From positions 62,001 to 126,000 of the forward strand of contig CAKVIG010000004.1 in the NCBI GenBank assembly GCA_934754515.1: DNA of 64,000 bases. Reading direction: 5' to 3'. The stretch is from an uncultured Candidatus Melainabacteria bacterium. GTDB taxonomy: Bacteria; Cyanobacteriota; Vampirovibrionia; Gastranaerophilales; Gastranaerophilaceae. Shown in pieces: positions 41,828 to 50,244 of the stretch (position 1 is the stretch's first letter; every line of letters begins with the position of its first letter). The position numbers and the translations under genes were made by a program. The notes below the pieces were generated by a model. The model was not told where the DNA came from and searched no databases. It was given only the letters and a program-made list of their open reading frames with translations.

Positions 41828-42622
41828 CTATACCTCGGTTGAATTATCAGCAATCATCTTATACAACATACTAAATGCTTTTTTCATTTTTCTTGAAATT
41901 CTCATTTGTGTCATACCAAGCTTTTCTGCCATATCTTTTTGGCTCATATCATCGTAATAATACATTTTAACAAGTGCTTTATATTCATCAGGTAATTTTT
42001 CAATCACATCTTTCAAAACAATTTTGTCATCTTCGTTTTCACGAGCTTCTTTATAATCATCATGTGCTGAAAGCACTTCTTCATAGCTTAAACTATCCGA
42101 ATCAGAAAAAATATTTTCCAATGAAACTATGGATTTTCTTCTATCCGCCTGCATTGCAAAATCAACAGCTCTCGGTGTAACCTTAAGAGCTTCTGCAACA
42201 TCATCATTAGTCAAATCATTCAACTGTTCATACGTTAACGAGTTAGTAAAAGTATTAATACGGAAAGATAGTTCTTGAATATGTCTTGGAACTCTTATTG
42301 TATTTAATTTATCACGCAAATAGTGCTTCATTTCACCAATTATTAAATAACCGGCATAGATTTTAAAATTGTCATTTACATCAGCAGAATAACTGTCAAT
42401 AGCTTTCAGCAAACCTATCGCACCTGCTTGCACCATATCATCAATAGGGTCATAAGAACGCCTGGCAATTGTTCTTGCAATTCTTTTAACAATCGGAAGC
42501 ATACGAGTTACAATAAGAGCCTTAAGTTTAGCTCTTTCATACTTATTAGTAGAAGCTTTATAAGCAGAGAGCCAGCTCGTTACTAATTCATACATTTGCT
42601 TATCGTTCTTATTACTTGGCAT
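41828..42622 (-). CDS. Group 3 sigma factor, SigF/SigB/FliA type
   Basis: The 264-residue product has region 2 (IVKRIARTIARRSYDPIDDM, VQAGAIGLLKAIDSY, FKIYAGYLIIGEMKHYLRD), region 3 (RVPRHIQEL, LTNDDVAEALKVTPRAVDFA) and region 4 (LPDEYKALVKMYYYDD, MSQKDMAEKLGMTQMRISRK). FK-YA...IIGE-K-YLRD is typical of SigB/SigF and close to FliA. In cyanobacteria SigF controls pilus motility, and here the gene is fused in operon with pilD. It might read the sigma-28-like flagellin promoter at 40084-40110. ATG 42622 is 9 nt from its -10. Confidence 0.9.
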   Translation of the reverse strand: MPSNKNDKQMYELVTSWLSAYKASTNKYERAKLKALIVTRMLPIVKRIARTIARRSYDPIDDMVQAGAIGLLKAIDSYSADVNDNFKIYAGYLIIGEMKHYLRDKLNTIRVPRHIQELSFRINTFTNSLTYEQLNDLTNDDVAEALKVTPRAVDFAMQADRRKSIVSLENIFSDSDSLSYEEVLSAHDDYKEARENEDDKIVLKDVIEKLPDEYKALVKMYYYDDMSQKDMAEKLGMTQMRISRKMKKAFSMLYKMIADNSTEV

Positions 42623-42631
42623 AGTAAATCT

Positions 42632-42660
42632 ATGATAGCACACACGCAAGGGATTATCAA
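42632..42660 (-). promoter_or_regulatory. Promoter of the sigma factor operon, nearly leaderless
   Basis: On the minus strand TTGATA (42660-42655), a 17-nt spacer and TATCAT (42637-42632) with TGC before it (extended -10). Nine nt separate the -10 from ATG; no Shine-Dalgarno. Confidence 0.6.
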
Positions 42661-42723
42661 TTTTTATACGTTACATTGTTTGTATTTTTTTTTGCGTTAT
42701 AATTGGTTTATGGAGTGTGTATC

Positions 42724-43062
42724 ATGCAAATCAACAATATTTCTCAACAACAGCCTGTTTTTGGTAAATTAGTCAGCGGTAAGAATTTAAGAAAAACTTT
42801 AGCTCCAGACAGACAGGATTTAATAAACAAATATAACGTTATAAGATTATATATTCGCCACGAAAATCTGCATAAAATTAATAATGCAGATATCATACTG
42901 GATTATTCTGATATCCACGGTTTTTATGGAATGATAAAAACCAAGTCACAATACTTGGCAGCTAATTTAAAAGATTACTACTGTAAAGTCAATGCTTCAC
43001 AAAAAGCCTTACAAAATTTCAAAGAATGGGCTATTCAGTGGCAGCAAAAAATTTCACAATAA
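42724..43062 (+). CDS. Orphan protein divergent from the sigma factor
   Basis: The 112-residue product begins MQINNISQQQPVFGKLVSG, continues with KYNVIRLYIRHENLHKINNA and an aromatic, basic C-terminal helix (NFKEWAIQWQQKISQ). No signal peptide. ATG 42724 has GGAG 8 nt upstream, and TTGTTT, 16 nt, TATAAT form the promoter. Not recognised. It shares a promoter region with the sigma gene, so co-regulation is possible. Confidence 0.65.
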   Translation: MQINNISQQQPVFGKLVSGKNLRKTLAPDRQDLINKYNVIRLYIRHENLHKINNADIILDYSDIHGFYGMIKTKSQYLAANLKDYYCKVNASQKALQNFKEWAIQWQQKISQ

Positions 43063-43066
43063 GTAT

Positions 43067-43873
43067 TTACAAATTTTCATGCGCCGAATTAACAACATCA
43101 GGAATTAAAATTTCAACTTCTTCACCTTCTGTCGCAAGCCAAACCAAGTATTCGATGTTTCCGGCCGGACCTTTGATAGAAGAATAGGTTAAACCCTTAA
43201 TAATATAGCCTAAATCTTTAATACAAGCTAAAACATTTTCTATAACAAGCTCATGCGTTTTTTTGTCTTTTACAACTCCGCCTTTTTCAACGAGTTCTTT
43301 TCCTGCTTCAAATTGAGGTTTGATTAAGCAAATCATCTCATGTCCATCAGGATTGAGAAGAGTTTTTAAGTTCGGTAAAACCTTTGTCAAAGAGATAAAA
43401 GACAAATCAGATACCAATAAATCCGCCATTGGTTCATCATCCGAATAAATATCGCTTATAGTACAAATCTTTAAGTTTGTTTTTTCAATAGTTTTAACTT
43501 GATTAGAACTCCTGATTTTCCAATCAAGTTGACCATATCCAACATCCACGGCATAAACAAATTTCGCACCGTTTTGAAGCAAACAGTCGGTAAAACCACC
43601 AGTTGAAGCACCAGCATCAAAACAAATCCTATCTTTTACTACAACATCAAAAGTTTCTAACGCTTTTTTTAATTTAAAACCGCCACGTGAAACGTAAGGC
43701 ATAGATTTAACTTTAAAATCATATTCTTTTGAAGGGTCAATTTGAAAACCTGCTTTTGAAATAACTTCTGTTCCAATCATTACATTGCCTGCTAAAATTG
43801 AAGCGGCAGCTTTGCTTTTTGTTTCAAAGTATCCTAAATCAACAAGAATTTTATCTAAACGTTCTTTTTTCAA
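43067..43873 (-). CDS. tlyA: TlyA-family rRNA 2'-O-methyltransferase
   Basis: The 268-residue product has an N-terminal S4 RNA-binding domain (RLDKILVDLGYFETKSKAAA, GGFKLKKAL) and an FtsJ-like Rossmann methyltransferase (CFDAGASTGGFTDCLLQNGA, VYAVDVGYGQLDWK, LLVSDLSFISL, IKPQFEAGK). Family members methylate 16S/23S rRNA at cytidine 2'-OH. It overlaps tatD by 4 nt, and is last of a five-gene minus-strand unit. Confidence 0.93.
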   Translation of the reverse strand: MKKERLDKILVDLGYFETKSKAAASILAGNVMIGTEVISKAGFQIDPSKEYDFKVKSMPYVSRGGFKLKKALETFDVVVKDRICFDAGASTGGFTDCLLQNGAKFVYAVDVGYGQLDWKIRSSNQVKTIEKTNLKICTISDIYSDDEPMADLLVSDLSFISLTKVLPNLKTLLNPDGHEMICLIKPQFEAGKELVEKGGVVKDKKTHELVIENVLACIKDLGYIIKGLTYSSIKGPAGNIEYLVWLATEGEEVEILIPDVVNSAHENL

Positions 43874-44622
43874 ATCCTAAACAACCTTTCTGCGTTTTCT
43901 GTTGTTATTCCTATTAATTCCTCAACAGGCATTGCACGTAAATTCGCAATTTCTTCCGCAACAAATTTAACATAGGCAGGAAAATTTGTTTTACCCCTAA
44001 AAGGAACCGGCGTTAGGTATGGCGAATCTGTCTCTAAAACTAATTTATCTAATGGCACTTCTTTTGCAACATCTTTCATTTTTACTGCGTTTTTAAACGT
44101 TACAACACCGCCGAGAGCTATATACCAACCTTGTTTAACACATTCCCTCATAAATTCTACACTGCCTGAAAAGCAGTGGAATAAAACGTCTGAACCTTTG
44201 TTTTCAGATTTTATAATATCAAAAGTATCTTTATGAGCCTCTCTATCGTGTACTGCTATTGGCAAACTAAGCTCGTTTGCAAGTCTAATTTGTTTAGCAA
44301 AAACCTCTTTTTGAAGCTCTACAAACGATTTATCCCAATAATAATCCAAACCAATTTCACCGATTGCAACAATTTTATCGACATTAGCTCTTATTTTTTC
44401 TTCAACTTCATTTGTGTAGGTTTTAGCTTCAGAAGGAAAAATCCCTAGCATTGCATATATATTTTCGTTATTGTTTGCAACTTCAAGAACCTTATCCATT
44501 GTGCCGATTTCTACAGATGGAATAATCGCCTTTTTAACATTATATTCTTTCATTAAATTCAATGTTTCGTCCAAAGGAAGCATATCTATATGAGCATGTG
44601 TATCAATTAAATAATTTTTCAT
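43870..44622 (-). CDS. tatD: TatD-family metal-dependent deoxyribonuclease
   Basis: The 250-residue TIM-barrel hydrolase has the metal motif DTHAHIDM, IGEIGLDYYW, PIAVHDREAH, LFHCFSGS and LETDSPYLTP, then the closing region PAYVKFVAEEIA. Members act as 3'-5' DNases or D-tyrosyl-like hydrolases. TATAAT ends 6 nt before the ATG within the gap to the upstream gene, so it may also be read from its own leaderless promoter. Confidence 0.93.
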   Translation of the reverse strand: MKNYLIDTHAHIDMLPLDETLNLMKEYNVKKAIIPSVEIGTMDKVLEVANNNENIYAMLGIFPSEAKTYTNEVEEKIRANVDKIVAIGEIGLDYYWDKSFVELQKEVFAKQIRLANELSLPIAVHDREAHKDTFDIIKSENKGSDVLFHCFSGSVEFMRECVKQGWYIALGGVVTFKNAVKMKDVAKEVPLDKLVLETDSPYLTPVPFRGKTNFPAYVKFVAEEIANLRAMPVEELIGITTENAERLFRI

Positions 44623-44649
44623 ATACTGATTATAACATAGTATAAAATG

Positions 44650-45465
44650 CTAAATTCCTTTTTTATTTTCTAATTCTGCGCGGTATCTCTTATATTGATT
44701 GTTTAATTCCGTTAATTCTATAGCTTTATCAATCGCATCAAGTGCATTTTCATAGTCACCCGCAATCTCGTAAGCGTGCGCCAAATAGAAATATGAAAAC
44801 GGCGTATGTTCCATCTCTGCAATAAGTTTACAAGTGTTAATTCTCTTTAAATCATACTTTGCCTTGAGTCTTCTAGATTCTGCATAATCATCATTAGCAC
44901 CTTTAATATCACCTAAGGCTTTTTTTATTCTGCTTCTTTTTTCATACAAAAAATATGATTCAATATCACCTTCTACTTCGTCAATAGCTAAATTAATGTA
45001 TTTTAAAGCTTGTTGATTGTCTACATTATAAAATTTATCAGCACTATCAACGTATTCGCGCATTGTATCAGTTTTTACAATTGAAGTATGAAAATTATAT
45101 TTAATGGTTAAAGCATCTTTAGTCGTTGTAGCAGGGAATTTGTCAAAAGGTTCGGATTTTCTCAAAGCTTCCATTGCAGACTCGTCAAATACTTCATTAT
45201 TAGAACTTTTTACGAATTCTGCACTGACGATTTTACCCCACCTAGTAACCTTGAACATAACTGTAGCATCGCCGTCTTCAACAAAATCAGGCGGATTCCA
45301 GTTCCGTTGGATTTTCGTTTGGAGGTCATTCATATACGATGCAAAGTCATTTTGCAACTCAGTATTGCCTCTATACTTGTTATAGTCAAATTCTGACGCG
45401 TACACAGGAAATAAAAGCATTATAAAAACGCCTAAAAAAACGAGATATTTTGTACTCAACCCCAT
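44650..45465 (-). CDS. Secreted protein with TonB C-terminal domain and TPRs
   Basis: The 271-residue product has an N-terminal signal (STKYLVFLGVFIMLLFPVYA) and a TonB-type C-terminal domain in the first half (KIQRNWNPPDF, VMFKVTRWGKIVSAEFVKSS, FDESAMEALRKSEPF). TPR-like helices follow (FYNVDNQQALKYINLAIDEV, HAYEIAGDYENALDAIDKAI). The order is inverted compared with classical TonB, which carries this domain at the end and a membrane anchor at the start. It may be a periplasmic adaptor. Nine nt after the CinA-like gene. Confidence 0.8.
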   Translation of the reverse strand: MGLSTKYLVFLGVFIMLLFPVYASEFDYNKYRGNTELQNDFASYMNDLQTKIQRNWNPPDFVEDGDATVMFKVTRWGKIVSAEFVKSSNNEVFDESAMEALRKSEPFDKFPATTTKDALTIKYNFHTSIVKTDTMREYVDSADKFYNVDNQQALKYINLAIDEVEGDIESYFLYEKRSRIKKALGDIKGANDDYAESRRLKAKYDLKRINTCKLIAEMEHTPFSYFYLAHAYEIAGDYENALDAIDKAIELTELNNQYKRYRAELENKKGI

Positions 45466-45474
45466 AATATAATT

Positions 45475-45954
45475 TTATACAAAAAGCAAAAAGGTGTAAA
45501 CTTTTTCTAAAACTGACTTAGCAAAAGCTTCTTTCATTTGTATTCGCTCTATATCGGGGGAAAGCAGAACTTTGAACGATTCTACTTTATTTTTTGAATA
45601 AATTGTAGAATACATTAAACCAACAGGTTTTTCTGCTGTCCCACCCGTAGGACCCGCAATCCCTGTTGTTGAAACACAAATATCTGCACCTGTAACGTTA
45701 TGCAAGCCTTTTGCCATCTCAATAGAGCATTCTTCGCTCACAGCACCAAATTTTTCCAAAATTTCGTTGCTGACACCAAGGATTTTATGTTTAGCTTCAT
45801 TAGAATATGTAACAAAATTCAAATGTACAAAAGCCGAACTTCCGCTCACATCAGTCAACTTAGAGCTTAAAAGTCCACCTGTACAAGATTCCGTTGTAGC
45901 AATGGTTAAATTCTTATCAATTAGAATTTTTGCAATTTTTTCTTCAATAGTCAT
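45475..45954 (-). CDS. pncC: CinA C-terminal domain protein (NMN amidohydrolase type)
   Basis: The 159-residue product is the stand-alone CinA C-terminal domain: ATTESCTGGLLSSKLTDVSG, FVTYSNEAKHKILGV, FGAVSEECSIEMAKG, GADICVSTTGIAGPTGGTAE and KPVGLMYSTI. E. coli PncC of this type deamidates nicotinamide mononucleotide to recycle NAD. It starts 1 nt after the stop of a secreted orphan. nadA elsewhere in the window gives the cell a de novo NAD route too. Confidence 0.9.
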   Translation of the reverse strand: MTIEEKIAKILIDKNLTIATTESCTGGLLSSKLTDVSGSSAFVHLNFVTYSNEAKHKILGVSNEILEKFGAVSEECSIEMAKGLHNVTGADICVSTTGIAGPTGGTAEKPVGLMYSTIYSKNKVESFKVLLSPDIERIQMKEAFAKSVLEKVYTFLLFV

Positions 45955-45955
45955 A

Positions 45956-46555
45956 TTAATACGTTGTTCTTTTCAAAATTACTTCGGATTTTTTGTTATA
46001 CAAATTATGTTTATACCAAACACCTTCAAAATCACCTTTTGGTGTAAACAAATATTGGCAATCTTTTGACGCAAAATAAATTGCACTGACAGGAGTTCCC
46101 GTAATTCTGTATTGAATAGAATAATAAGGATAATCAGGGTATTCTCCATAAATTAAATCAACGTATTTTAGATGACCTAAAGCATCATAATAGAAAGCTT
46201 TTGACACATCTTTTTTATCCTGAAGTGCATACATATAAAGACTTTTCATTTTTTTGAAATAAAATGCGGAAATATTATTGCCTTTGTATTCTTTATAACC
46301 TGCAGACGCTGCCATATAGTTTTCAAGATAATTTTTGTCTTTCAATTTGTCTTTAAATTGAGAACGGAAATCTTTTTGTTTTTCAATAGGTTGTTCAAAA
46401 ATAATATCCTTAACCTCTTGAATAATTGCTTCTTTTTCAACTTCTGATTTGTTTATCCAATCATAAGTAACGTCCGCAATTAAAACATCATTAAAACTTG
46501 CAAAAGCTGCAGTTTGACTAAGCAATATAATTGTTAACAGTATTTTTTTAATCAT
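45956..46555 (-). CDS. Secreted protein of unknown function
   Basis: The 199-residue product has a signal peptide (MIKKILLTIILLSQTAAFA|SF), a helical charged middle (KSEVEKEAIIQEVKDIIFEQ, FRSQFKDKLKDKNYLENYMA) and a beta-rich end (YSIQYRITGTPVSAIYFASK, LFTPKGDFEGVWYKHNLYN). It is first in the unit that continues with pncC, the TonB/TPR protein, tatD and tlyA. No family recognised; presumably periplasmic. Confidence 0.75.
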   Translation of the reverse strand: MIKKILLTIILLSQTAAFASFNDVLIADVTYDWINKSEVEKEAIIQEVKDIIFEQPIEKQKDFRSQFKDKLKDKNYLENYMAASAGYKEYKGNNISAFYFKKMKSLYMYALQDKKDVSKAFYYDALGHLKYVDLIYGEYPDYPYYSIQYRITGTPVSAIYFASKDCQYLFTPKGDFEGVWYKHNLYNKKSEVILKRTTY

Positions 46556-46657
46556 AATTTACTCCTACCTAAGTATACTCAAAATTAAAAAATCAGTCTA
46601 CAAAAACTTGAAAGTTTTTGATATCATAGAAAAGCCGATGGTTGTTCACTAAGAACC

Positions 46658-46691
46658 AATACCCATCCCAACCTTCCCTAACTAGGGAAGG
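46658..46691. repeat. Short repeat related to the composite
   Basis: AATACCCATCCCAACCTTCC then CTAACTAGGGAAGGAG is shared with the middle of both composites; here it stands alone, just before the RBS of the next gene. Confidence 0.7.
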
Positions 46692-46720
46692 AGTATATGT
46701 TTCAGCAAGGAGAATCTATC

Positions 46721-46927
46721 ATGGAATGTCAAAGAGAAGAAAATTTATTGGAATGTACATGTTCTGCAATAAAATGCAAAAATAGAGGTATGTGTTGTGA
46801 ATGCGTAAAACATCATAGAGAAGCAGGACAAATTCCCGGATGTTTTTTCCCAAAAAGTGCAGAAATGAAACATGACAGATCAATTGAATACTTTATAGAA
46901 GTATTCTCTAAGCTTAAAAAATCATAA
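46721..46927 (+). CDS. Small cysteine-rich protein (DUF6485 type)
   Basis: The 68-residue product has eight cysteines in MECQREENLLECTCSAIKC, KNRGMCCECVKHHREAG and IPGCFFPK, the pattern of DUF6485 proteins, likely metal-binding. It ends in a helix (YFIEVFSKLKKS). ATG 46721 has AAGGAG upstream; a longer frame starts in repeat DNA and is rejected. Function unknown. Confidence 0.8.
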   Translation: MECQREENLLECTCSAIKCKNRGMCCECVKHHREAGQIPGCFFPKSAEMKHDRSIEYFIEVFSKLKKS

Positions 46928-46989
46928 TCTTGTTAAATAATACCCAACTGCGCGATAAAATAAAACAACTATTCAAACATAATTAAAAT

Positions 46990-47889
46990 ATGAAAAAATT
47001 TCTTATTTTAATGTTAGGTGCTTTTTTAGGAGTTGCAGTTTTTACGTTTATTATTCATAACTTGTACAACATGCACATTACAGCCGTTTTTGATGATTTG
47101 GAACCATTTCCTAAAAATCTCAACGTTTATTACAAGGGATTTAAATTGGGAAGAACCGTAAGAGTTCATCCTTCAAAAGATTTTACGGATACACACGTAG
47201 AAATGATTTTAAATGCCAAAAATTTAAGTTTACCCGATAATACAACCGCCAAAATGAAATCAAAAAACAAAAAAGATTATATCGAGCTTGAATATCCTGA
47301 TGCACCATCAATCACATTTCTTAAAAATCACTCAATAATTCAAGGTAAAAAAGGGCTAAATATTGGCGATTATATAGATAAGCAAGCTGAAGCAGGCGGT
47401 TTAGATGAAATAAAAGAGAACTTAAATGACACAGTAGCATCAGCCGGAGATACGTTAGACGCATTAACTGAATTGTTCGGAACCGCAAATGATATTTTAA
47501 AAGATATACGTCCTTCACTTAAAATCACTGCCGAAAATTTAGCAGAAACAAGTCGAAACTTAAAAGAAACGTCAGAAGAAATTAATCAATCATTAAAACC
47601 CAAAAGATTAAGTAATTCTGTTGCTAATATTGAACAAACGACAAAAAATATCGAACGCACAACTAAAAATCTTGAAACAGCAAGTAGCGATATTACAAAA
47701 ACAACTGCGCACGTAAATAGTGATACAATAAATATAATAGATTGTGTTATCGCAAATATAAATACAATTATTGATAATATCAACATTGTAATAAACAACA
47801 CAAATGATATTGTTAAAGGTTTTCAACAAACATTAAATAAACGTTTTGCAGGTATGAGAATAATGTTCGGAAAAGCTGTACAAAATTAG
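46990..47889 (+). CDS. MCE/MlaD-family lipid-transport-like protein
   Basis: The 299-residue product has one N-terminal transmembrane helix (FLILMLGAFLGVAVFTFII), an MCE domain (about 35-125, NLNVYYKGFKLGRTVRV, KKDYIELEYPDAP, IIQGKKGLNIGDYI) and a long helical tail (about 130-299) with Asn/Thr-rich heptads (IEQTTKNIERTTKNLETASS). MlaD-like proteins form rings that carry phospholipids between membranes. No MlaE or MlaF gene is next to it. CATAAT is 6 nt before ATG, suggesting leaderless initiation. Confidence 0.85.
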   Translation: MKKFLILMLGAFLGVAVFTFIIHNLYNMHITAVFDDLEPFPKNLNVYYKGFKLGRTVRVHPSKDFTDTHVEMILNAKNLSLPDNTTAKMKSKNKKDYIELEYPDAPSITFLKNHSIIQGKKGLNIGDYIDKQAEAGGLDEIKENLNDTVASAGDTLDALTELFGTANDILKDIRPSLKITAENLAETSRNLKETSEEINQSLKPKRLSNSVANIEQTTKNIERTTKNLETASSDITKTTAHVNSDTINIIDCVIANINTIIDNINIVINNTNDIVKGFQQTLNKRFAGMRIMFGKAVQN

Positions 47890-48170
47890 ACGTAGTATTC
47901 TGAATTTCCAAGTCCTAAACTTTTATTTAAATCTCTGACCAATTCAGAAGATATCTTCCAATTAATTTTTCCATTCGGATATTTAATGAAATGATTAGTA
48001 GAACACATAGTTGAAACATAGCACGCGTCTAAAACATTCAAAAATGAAATATCAACGCTCATATTCTCACAATGATATTTTTCTATGTATGAGTTTATGA
48101 AAGCTACTGCCTCACAAGGATTCGTAGATTCTAAAGTAAGCGTGTCGCTTTGGGGTAATAATTGTAGCAT
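47886..48170 (-). CDS. Orphan protein convergent with the MCE gene
   Basis: The 94-residue product begins MLQLLPQSDTLTLES and contains AVAFINSYIEKYHCENMSVD, LDACYVSTMCSTNHFIKYP and a C-terminal SSELVRDLNKSLGLG. Three to four cysteines, no signal peptide. ATG 48170 has AAGGAAAAT upstream. It overlaps the MCE gene by 4 nt tail to tail. It looks like a small alpha/beta domain; not recognised. Confidence 0.65.
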   Translation of the reverse strand: MLQLLPQSDTLTLESTNPCEAVAFINSYIEKYHCENMSVDISFLNVLDACYVSTMCSTNHFIKYPNGKINWKISSELVRDLNKSLGLGNSEYYV

Positions 48171-48292
48171 GTATATTTTCCTTAACAATTATTTAAACGA
48201 CATTTTTAATTTTTTTTTTAGTTATTCTACACACAAATCATACAAACGATTGATTTTTTTGTTATATTATAAAAATAAAAGAGGAGAATGAT

Positions 48293-48829
48293 ATGACTAA
48301 ATTAAGTGCCTTAGAAGCTGCTAAAAAGATTAAAATGCTCGTTTTTGATTGTGATGGTGTCATGACAGATGGAAGCGTTACATACGATGAAAATGGTGTT
48401 GAATATAAAACTTTCAACGTAAAAGACGGTCATGGCATTGTAAGAATGAATAAATCAGGCTTTATCACTGCTATTATTACGGCAAGAAATAATGGTACGG
48501 TTGCTCATAGAGCTAAAAATTTGAATTTCACCGAAGTTTATCAAGGAAGACAGTATAAATTGCCTGCTTTGGAAGAACTTATGGAAAAATATAATTTGAC
48601 ATACGAGAATGTATCTTATATGGGTGATGATTTGCCTGATGTTTGTATTCTTGAAAAAGTAGGTTTAGCTTGCTGTCCTGCTGATGCAGTCAAAGAAGTT
48701 CTAGAAATTTGTAACTTTAAATCAACTATTAATGGCGGCCGTGGTGCAGTTAGAGAATTGTGCGATTTCATACTTGATGCTCAAGGCATCGAAAAACAAT
48801 ACATAGTGTCAGAAGGTGCAAATCGTTAG
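48293..48829 (+). CDS. kdsC: 3-deoxy-D-manno-octulosonate 8-phosphate phosphatase
   Basis: This HAD-superfamily enzyme of Kdo synthesis makes Kdo for lipopolysaccharide. The 178-residue product has motif I FDCDGVMTDGSVTYDENG, FNVKDGHGI, motif II ITARNN, and motif III/IV YMGDDLPDVCILEKVGL. The C1-type HAD tetramer size fits. AGAGGAGAATG is the RBS. kdsA/kdsB are not adjacent. It is the best evidence in the window for an LPS-type outer membrane. Confidence 0.93.
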   Translation: MTKLSALEAAKKIKMLVFDCDGVMTDGSVTYDENGVEYKTFNVKDGHGIVRMNKSGFITAIITARNNGTVAHRAKNLNFTEVYQGRQYKLPALEELMEKYNLTYENVSYMGDDLPDVCILEKVGLACCPADAVKEVLEICNFKSTINGGRGAVRELCDFILDAQGIEKQYIVSEGANR

Positions 48830-48877
48830 TCTATAAAAATCAAATGTAACGATTTGTAAAGATTAAATTAAAATATG

Positions 48878-48910
48878 CAATTTTGTCCTTAAAAATCACT
48901 TTATATATAT
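48878..48910 (+). promoter_or_regulatory. Shared bipartite upstream element, copy 1
   Basis: CAATTTTG begins at 48878 and ACTTTATATATAT at 48898, a 20-nt offset identical to three other copies (55725, 58505, 60991). The gene start at 48952 is 54 nt after the second box. Confidence 0.6.
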
Positions 48911-48951
48911 GTAAGTTATATACACGAAGATATAATAGAAAGGACATAAAT

Positions 48952-49137
48952 ATGGCACCGCAAGTTTCAGGAAATTATGGTTCAAGAAGTCATGTTTCAA
49001 AAACACAGTCTACTTGGGCTGACTTGCAGAAAGCAAGGATGAATGAAGAAGACAATAAAACAAAATGGAGTCCTGCAGGTATTTTTGATGATGCACGTAA
49101 AAATATGCACATGCAAACAAATGCTATTTATAGTTAA
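48952..49137 (+). CDS. Small orphan protein under the shared element
   Basis: The 61-residue product begins MAPQVSGNYGSRSHVSK, continues TQSTWADLQKARMNEEDNK, KWSPAGIFDDARKN and ends MHMQTNAIYS; hydrophilic, no signal. ATG 48952 follows GAAAGGACATAAAT. A longer frame upstream (from 48883) would start inside the promoter element and is rejected. A strong terminator follows. Unknown family, one of four genes sharing the CAATTTT/ACTTTAT element. Confidence 0.65.
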   Translation: MAPQVSGNYGSRSHVSKTQSTWADLQKARMNEEDNKTKWSPAGIFDDARKNMHMQTNAIYS

Positions 49138-49177
49138 TCATAGTTAATCAGGATTTGTTTTATTGAAGTATGATTTT

Positions 49178-49208
49178 AAACGGAATTTTGCATAGCAAAA
49201 TTCCGTTT
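49178..49208 (+). terminator. Terminator after the small orphan
   Basis: AAACGGAATTTTGC pairs with GCAAAATTCCGTTT around ATA; ATTTTTTG follows. Confidence 0.9.
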
Positions 49209-49247
49209 ATTTTTTGTTAAAATTTTTATATCGAGGAGGAATTAGTA

Positions 49248-49802
49248 GTGGAAGAATACAAAAAAATGATTGCAGGCGAAAGTTATAACCCCATGACACC
49301 TTATTTAATAAGCCTTCGAGATAGAACAAGAGGTTTAATAAGTGATTTTAATCAAGAAAAAGATGATAAAAAAAGAGCAGAAATCTTAAAATCTGTCATT
49401 GGTAAAATGGGCGAAGGATGTTATATTACGCCAAATATATTCTTTGATTACGGATGTAATACGGAACTCGGTGAAAGAGTGTATTTTAATGCCAATTGTG
49501 TGATTTTAGATTGTGCAAAAGTGACAATTGGCGATGATACATTTATCGGACCAAATACTCAATTTTATACCCCTATACATCCTTTAGATTATAAAACAAG
49601 AAATACTTTTATAGAAACGGCAAAACCGATAAAAATAGGTAAAAACTGTTGGCTGGGCGGTTCTGTTATTGTTTTACCCGGAGTTACAATCGGAAACGGG
49701 TGCGTAATAGGTGCTGGTGCAGTTGTAACAAAAGATATTCCTGAGAATTCTCTTGCAGTCGGTAATCCGGCGAAGGTTATAAGGACAATTGAACAAAAGT
49801 AG
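49248..49802 (+). CDS. Sugar O-acetyltransferase, maltose/galactoside type
   Basis: The 184-residue product starts with a GTG after GAGGAGGAATT. It has the Mac domain (MEEYKKMIAGESYNPMTPYL) and left-handed beta-helix hexapeptide repeats (FFDYGCNTELGERVYFNANC, IGDDTFIGPNTQFYTPIHP, IGKNCWLGGSVIVLPGVTIG). The catalytic His is in YTPIHPLD. It moves acetyl from acetyl-CoA to a sugar hydroxyl. A role in cell-surface sugar modification or sugar detoxification is equally possible. Confidence 0.9.
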   Translation: MEEYKKMIAGESYNPMTPYLISLRDRTRGLISDFNQEKDDKKRAEILKSVIGKMGEGCYITPNIFFDYGCNTELGERVYFNANCVILDCAKVTIGDDTFIGPNTQFYTPIHPLDYKTRNTFIETAKPIKIGKNCWLGGSVIVLPGVTIGNGCVIGAGAVVTKDIPENSLAVGNPAKVIRTIEQK

Positions 49803-49825
49803 ATTTCCATATTAACAAATGAAAA

Positions 49826-50149
49826 CAGTTATTAATAAACTGTATTCCTCGGTGCTAATCGCACCTCAGAATGACGCCAAGCAAATAGTCACACGCCAAG
49901 TCATCCTGAACGCGATTAGTGCGAAGGAGCCAACCTTTGAATAACTATTATTTTTTATTATTTACCCCTACGGGTATTCACCTCACCCTTTCCCTCTCCT
50001 GTAAGGAGAGGGAATAACCAAGACTTGCTTGATTTTTGTTATGTAAATACCCATCCCAACCTTCCCTAACTAGGGAAAGAGGTACCGCCCTTGTTAGGGA
50101 GGTCGCAGTTGTGCGAACGGATGTGAGCTACAAATGCGGGTGGGTATTG
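49826..50149. repeat. Composite repeat, copy 2
   Basis: Direct repeat of 37272-37601: CAGTTATTAATAA, the CTCGGTGCTAATCGCACCTC hairpin, a family-B piece, CTTGCTTGATTTTTGTTATG, CCCAACCTTCCCTAACTAGG and family C, in the same order, with scattered substitutions and small gaps. Confidence 0.9.
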
Positions 50150-50209
50150 TTAAAATTCAAGGTTTGTCCATAACAGGAATTAATAAAACTCTTTCTTAGC
50201 AGACAATAT

Positions 50210-50238
50210 TTGCAAAAAGTTCTAAAATCAATTAAAAT
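50210..50238 (+). promoter_or_regulatory. Promoter with leaderless start of the STAND-like gene
   Basis: TTGCAA (50210-50215), 17-nt spacer, TAAAAT (50233-50238), then 6 nt to ATG at 50245. No Shine-Dalgarno. Confidence 0.6.
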
Positions 50239-50244
50239 CAATAT

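Noticed and set aside
45466..45480. Leaderless promoter for the TonB/TPR gene
   Set aside because: The TATAAA there is the end of the overlapping pncC reading frame, and the 9-nt gap favours operon read-through.
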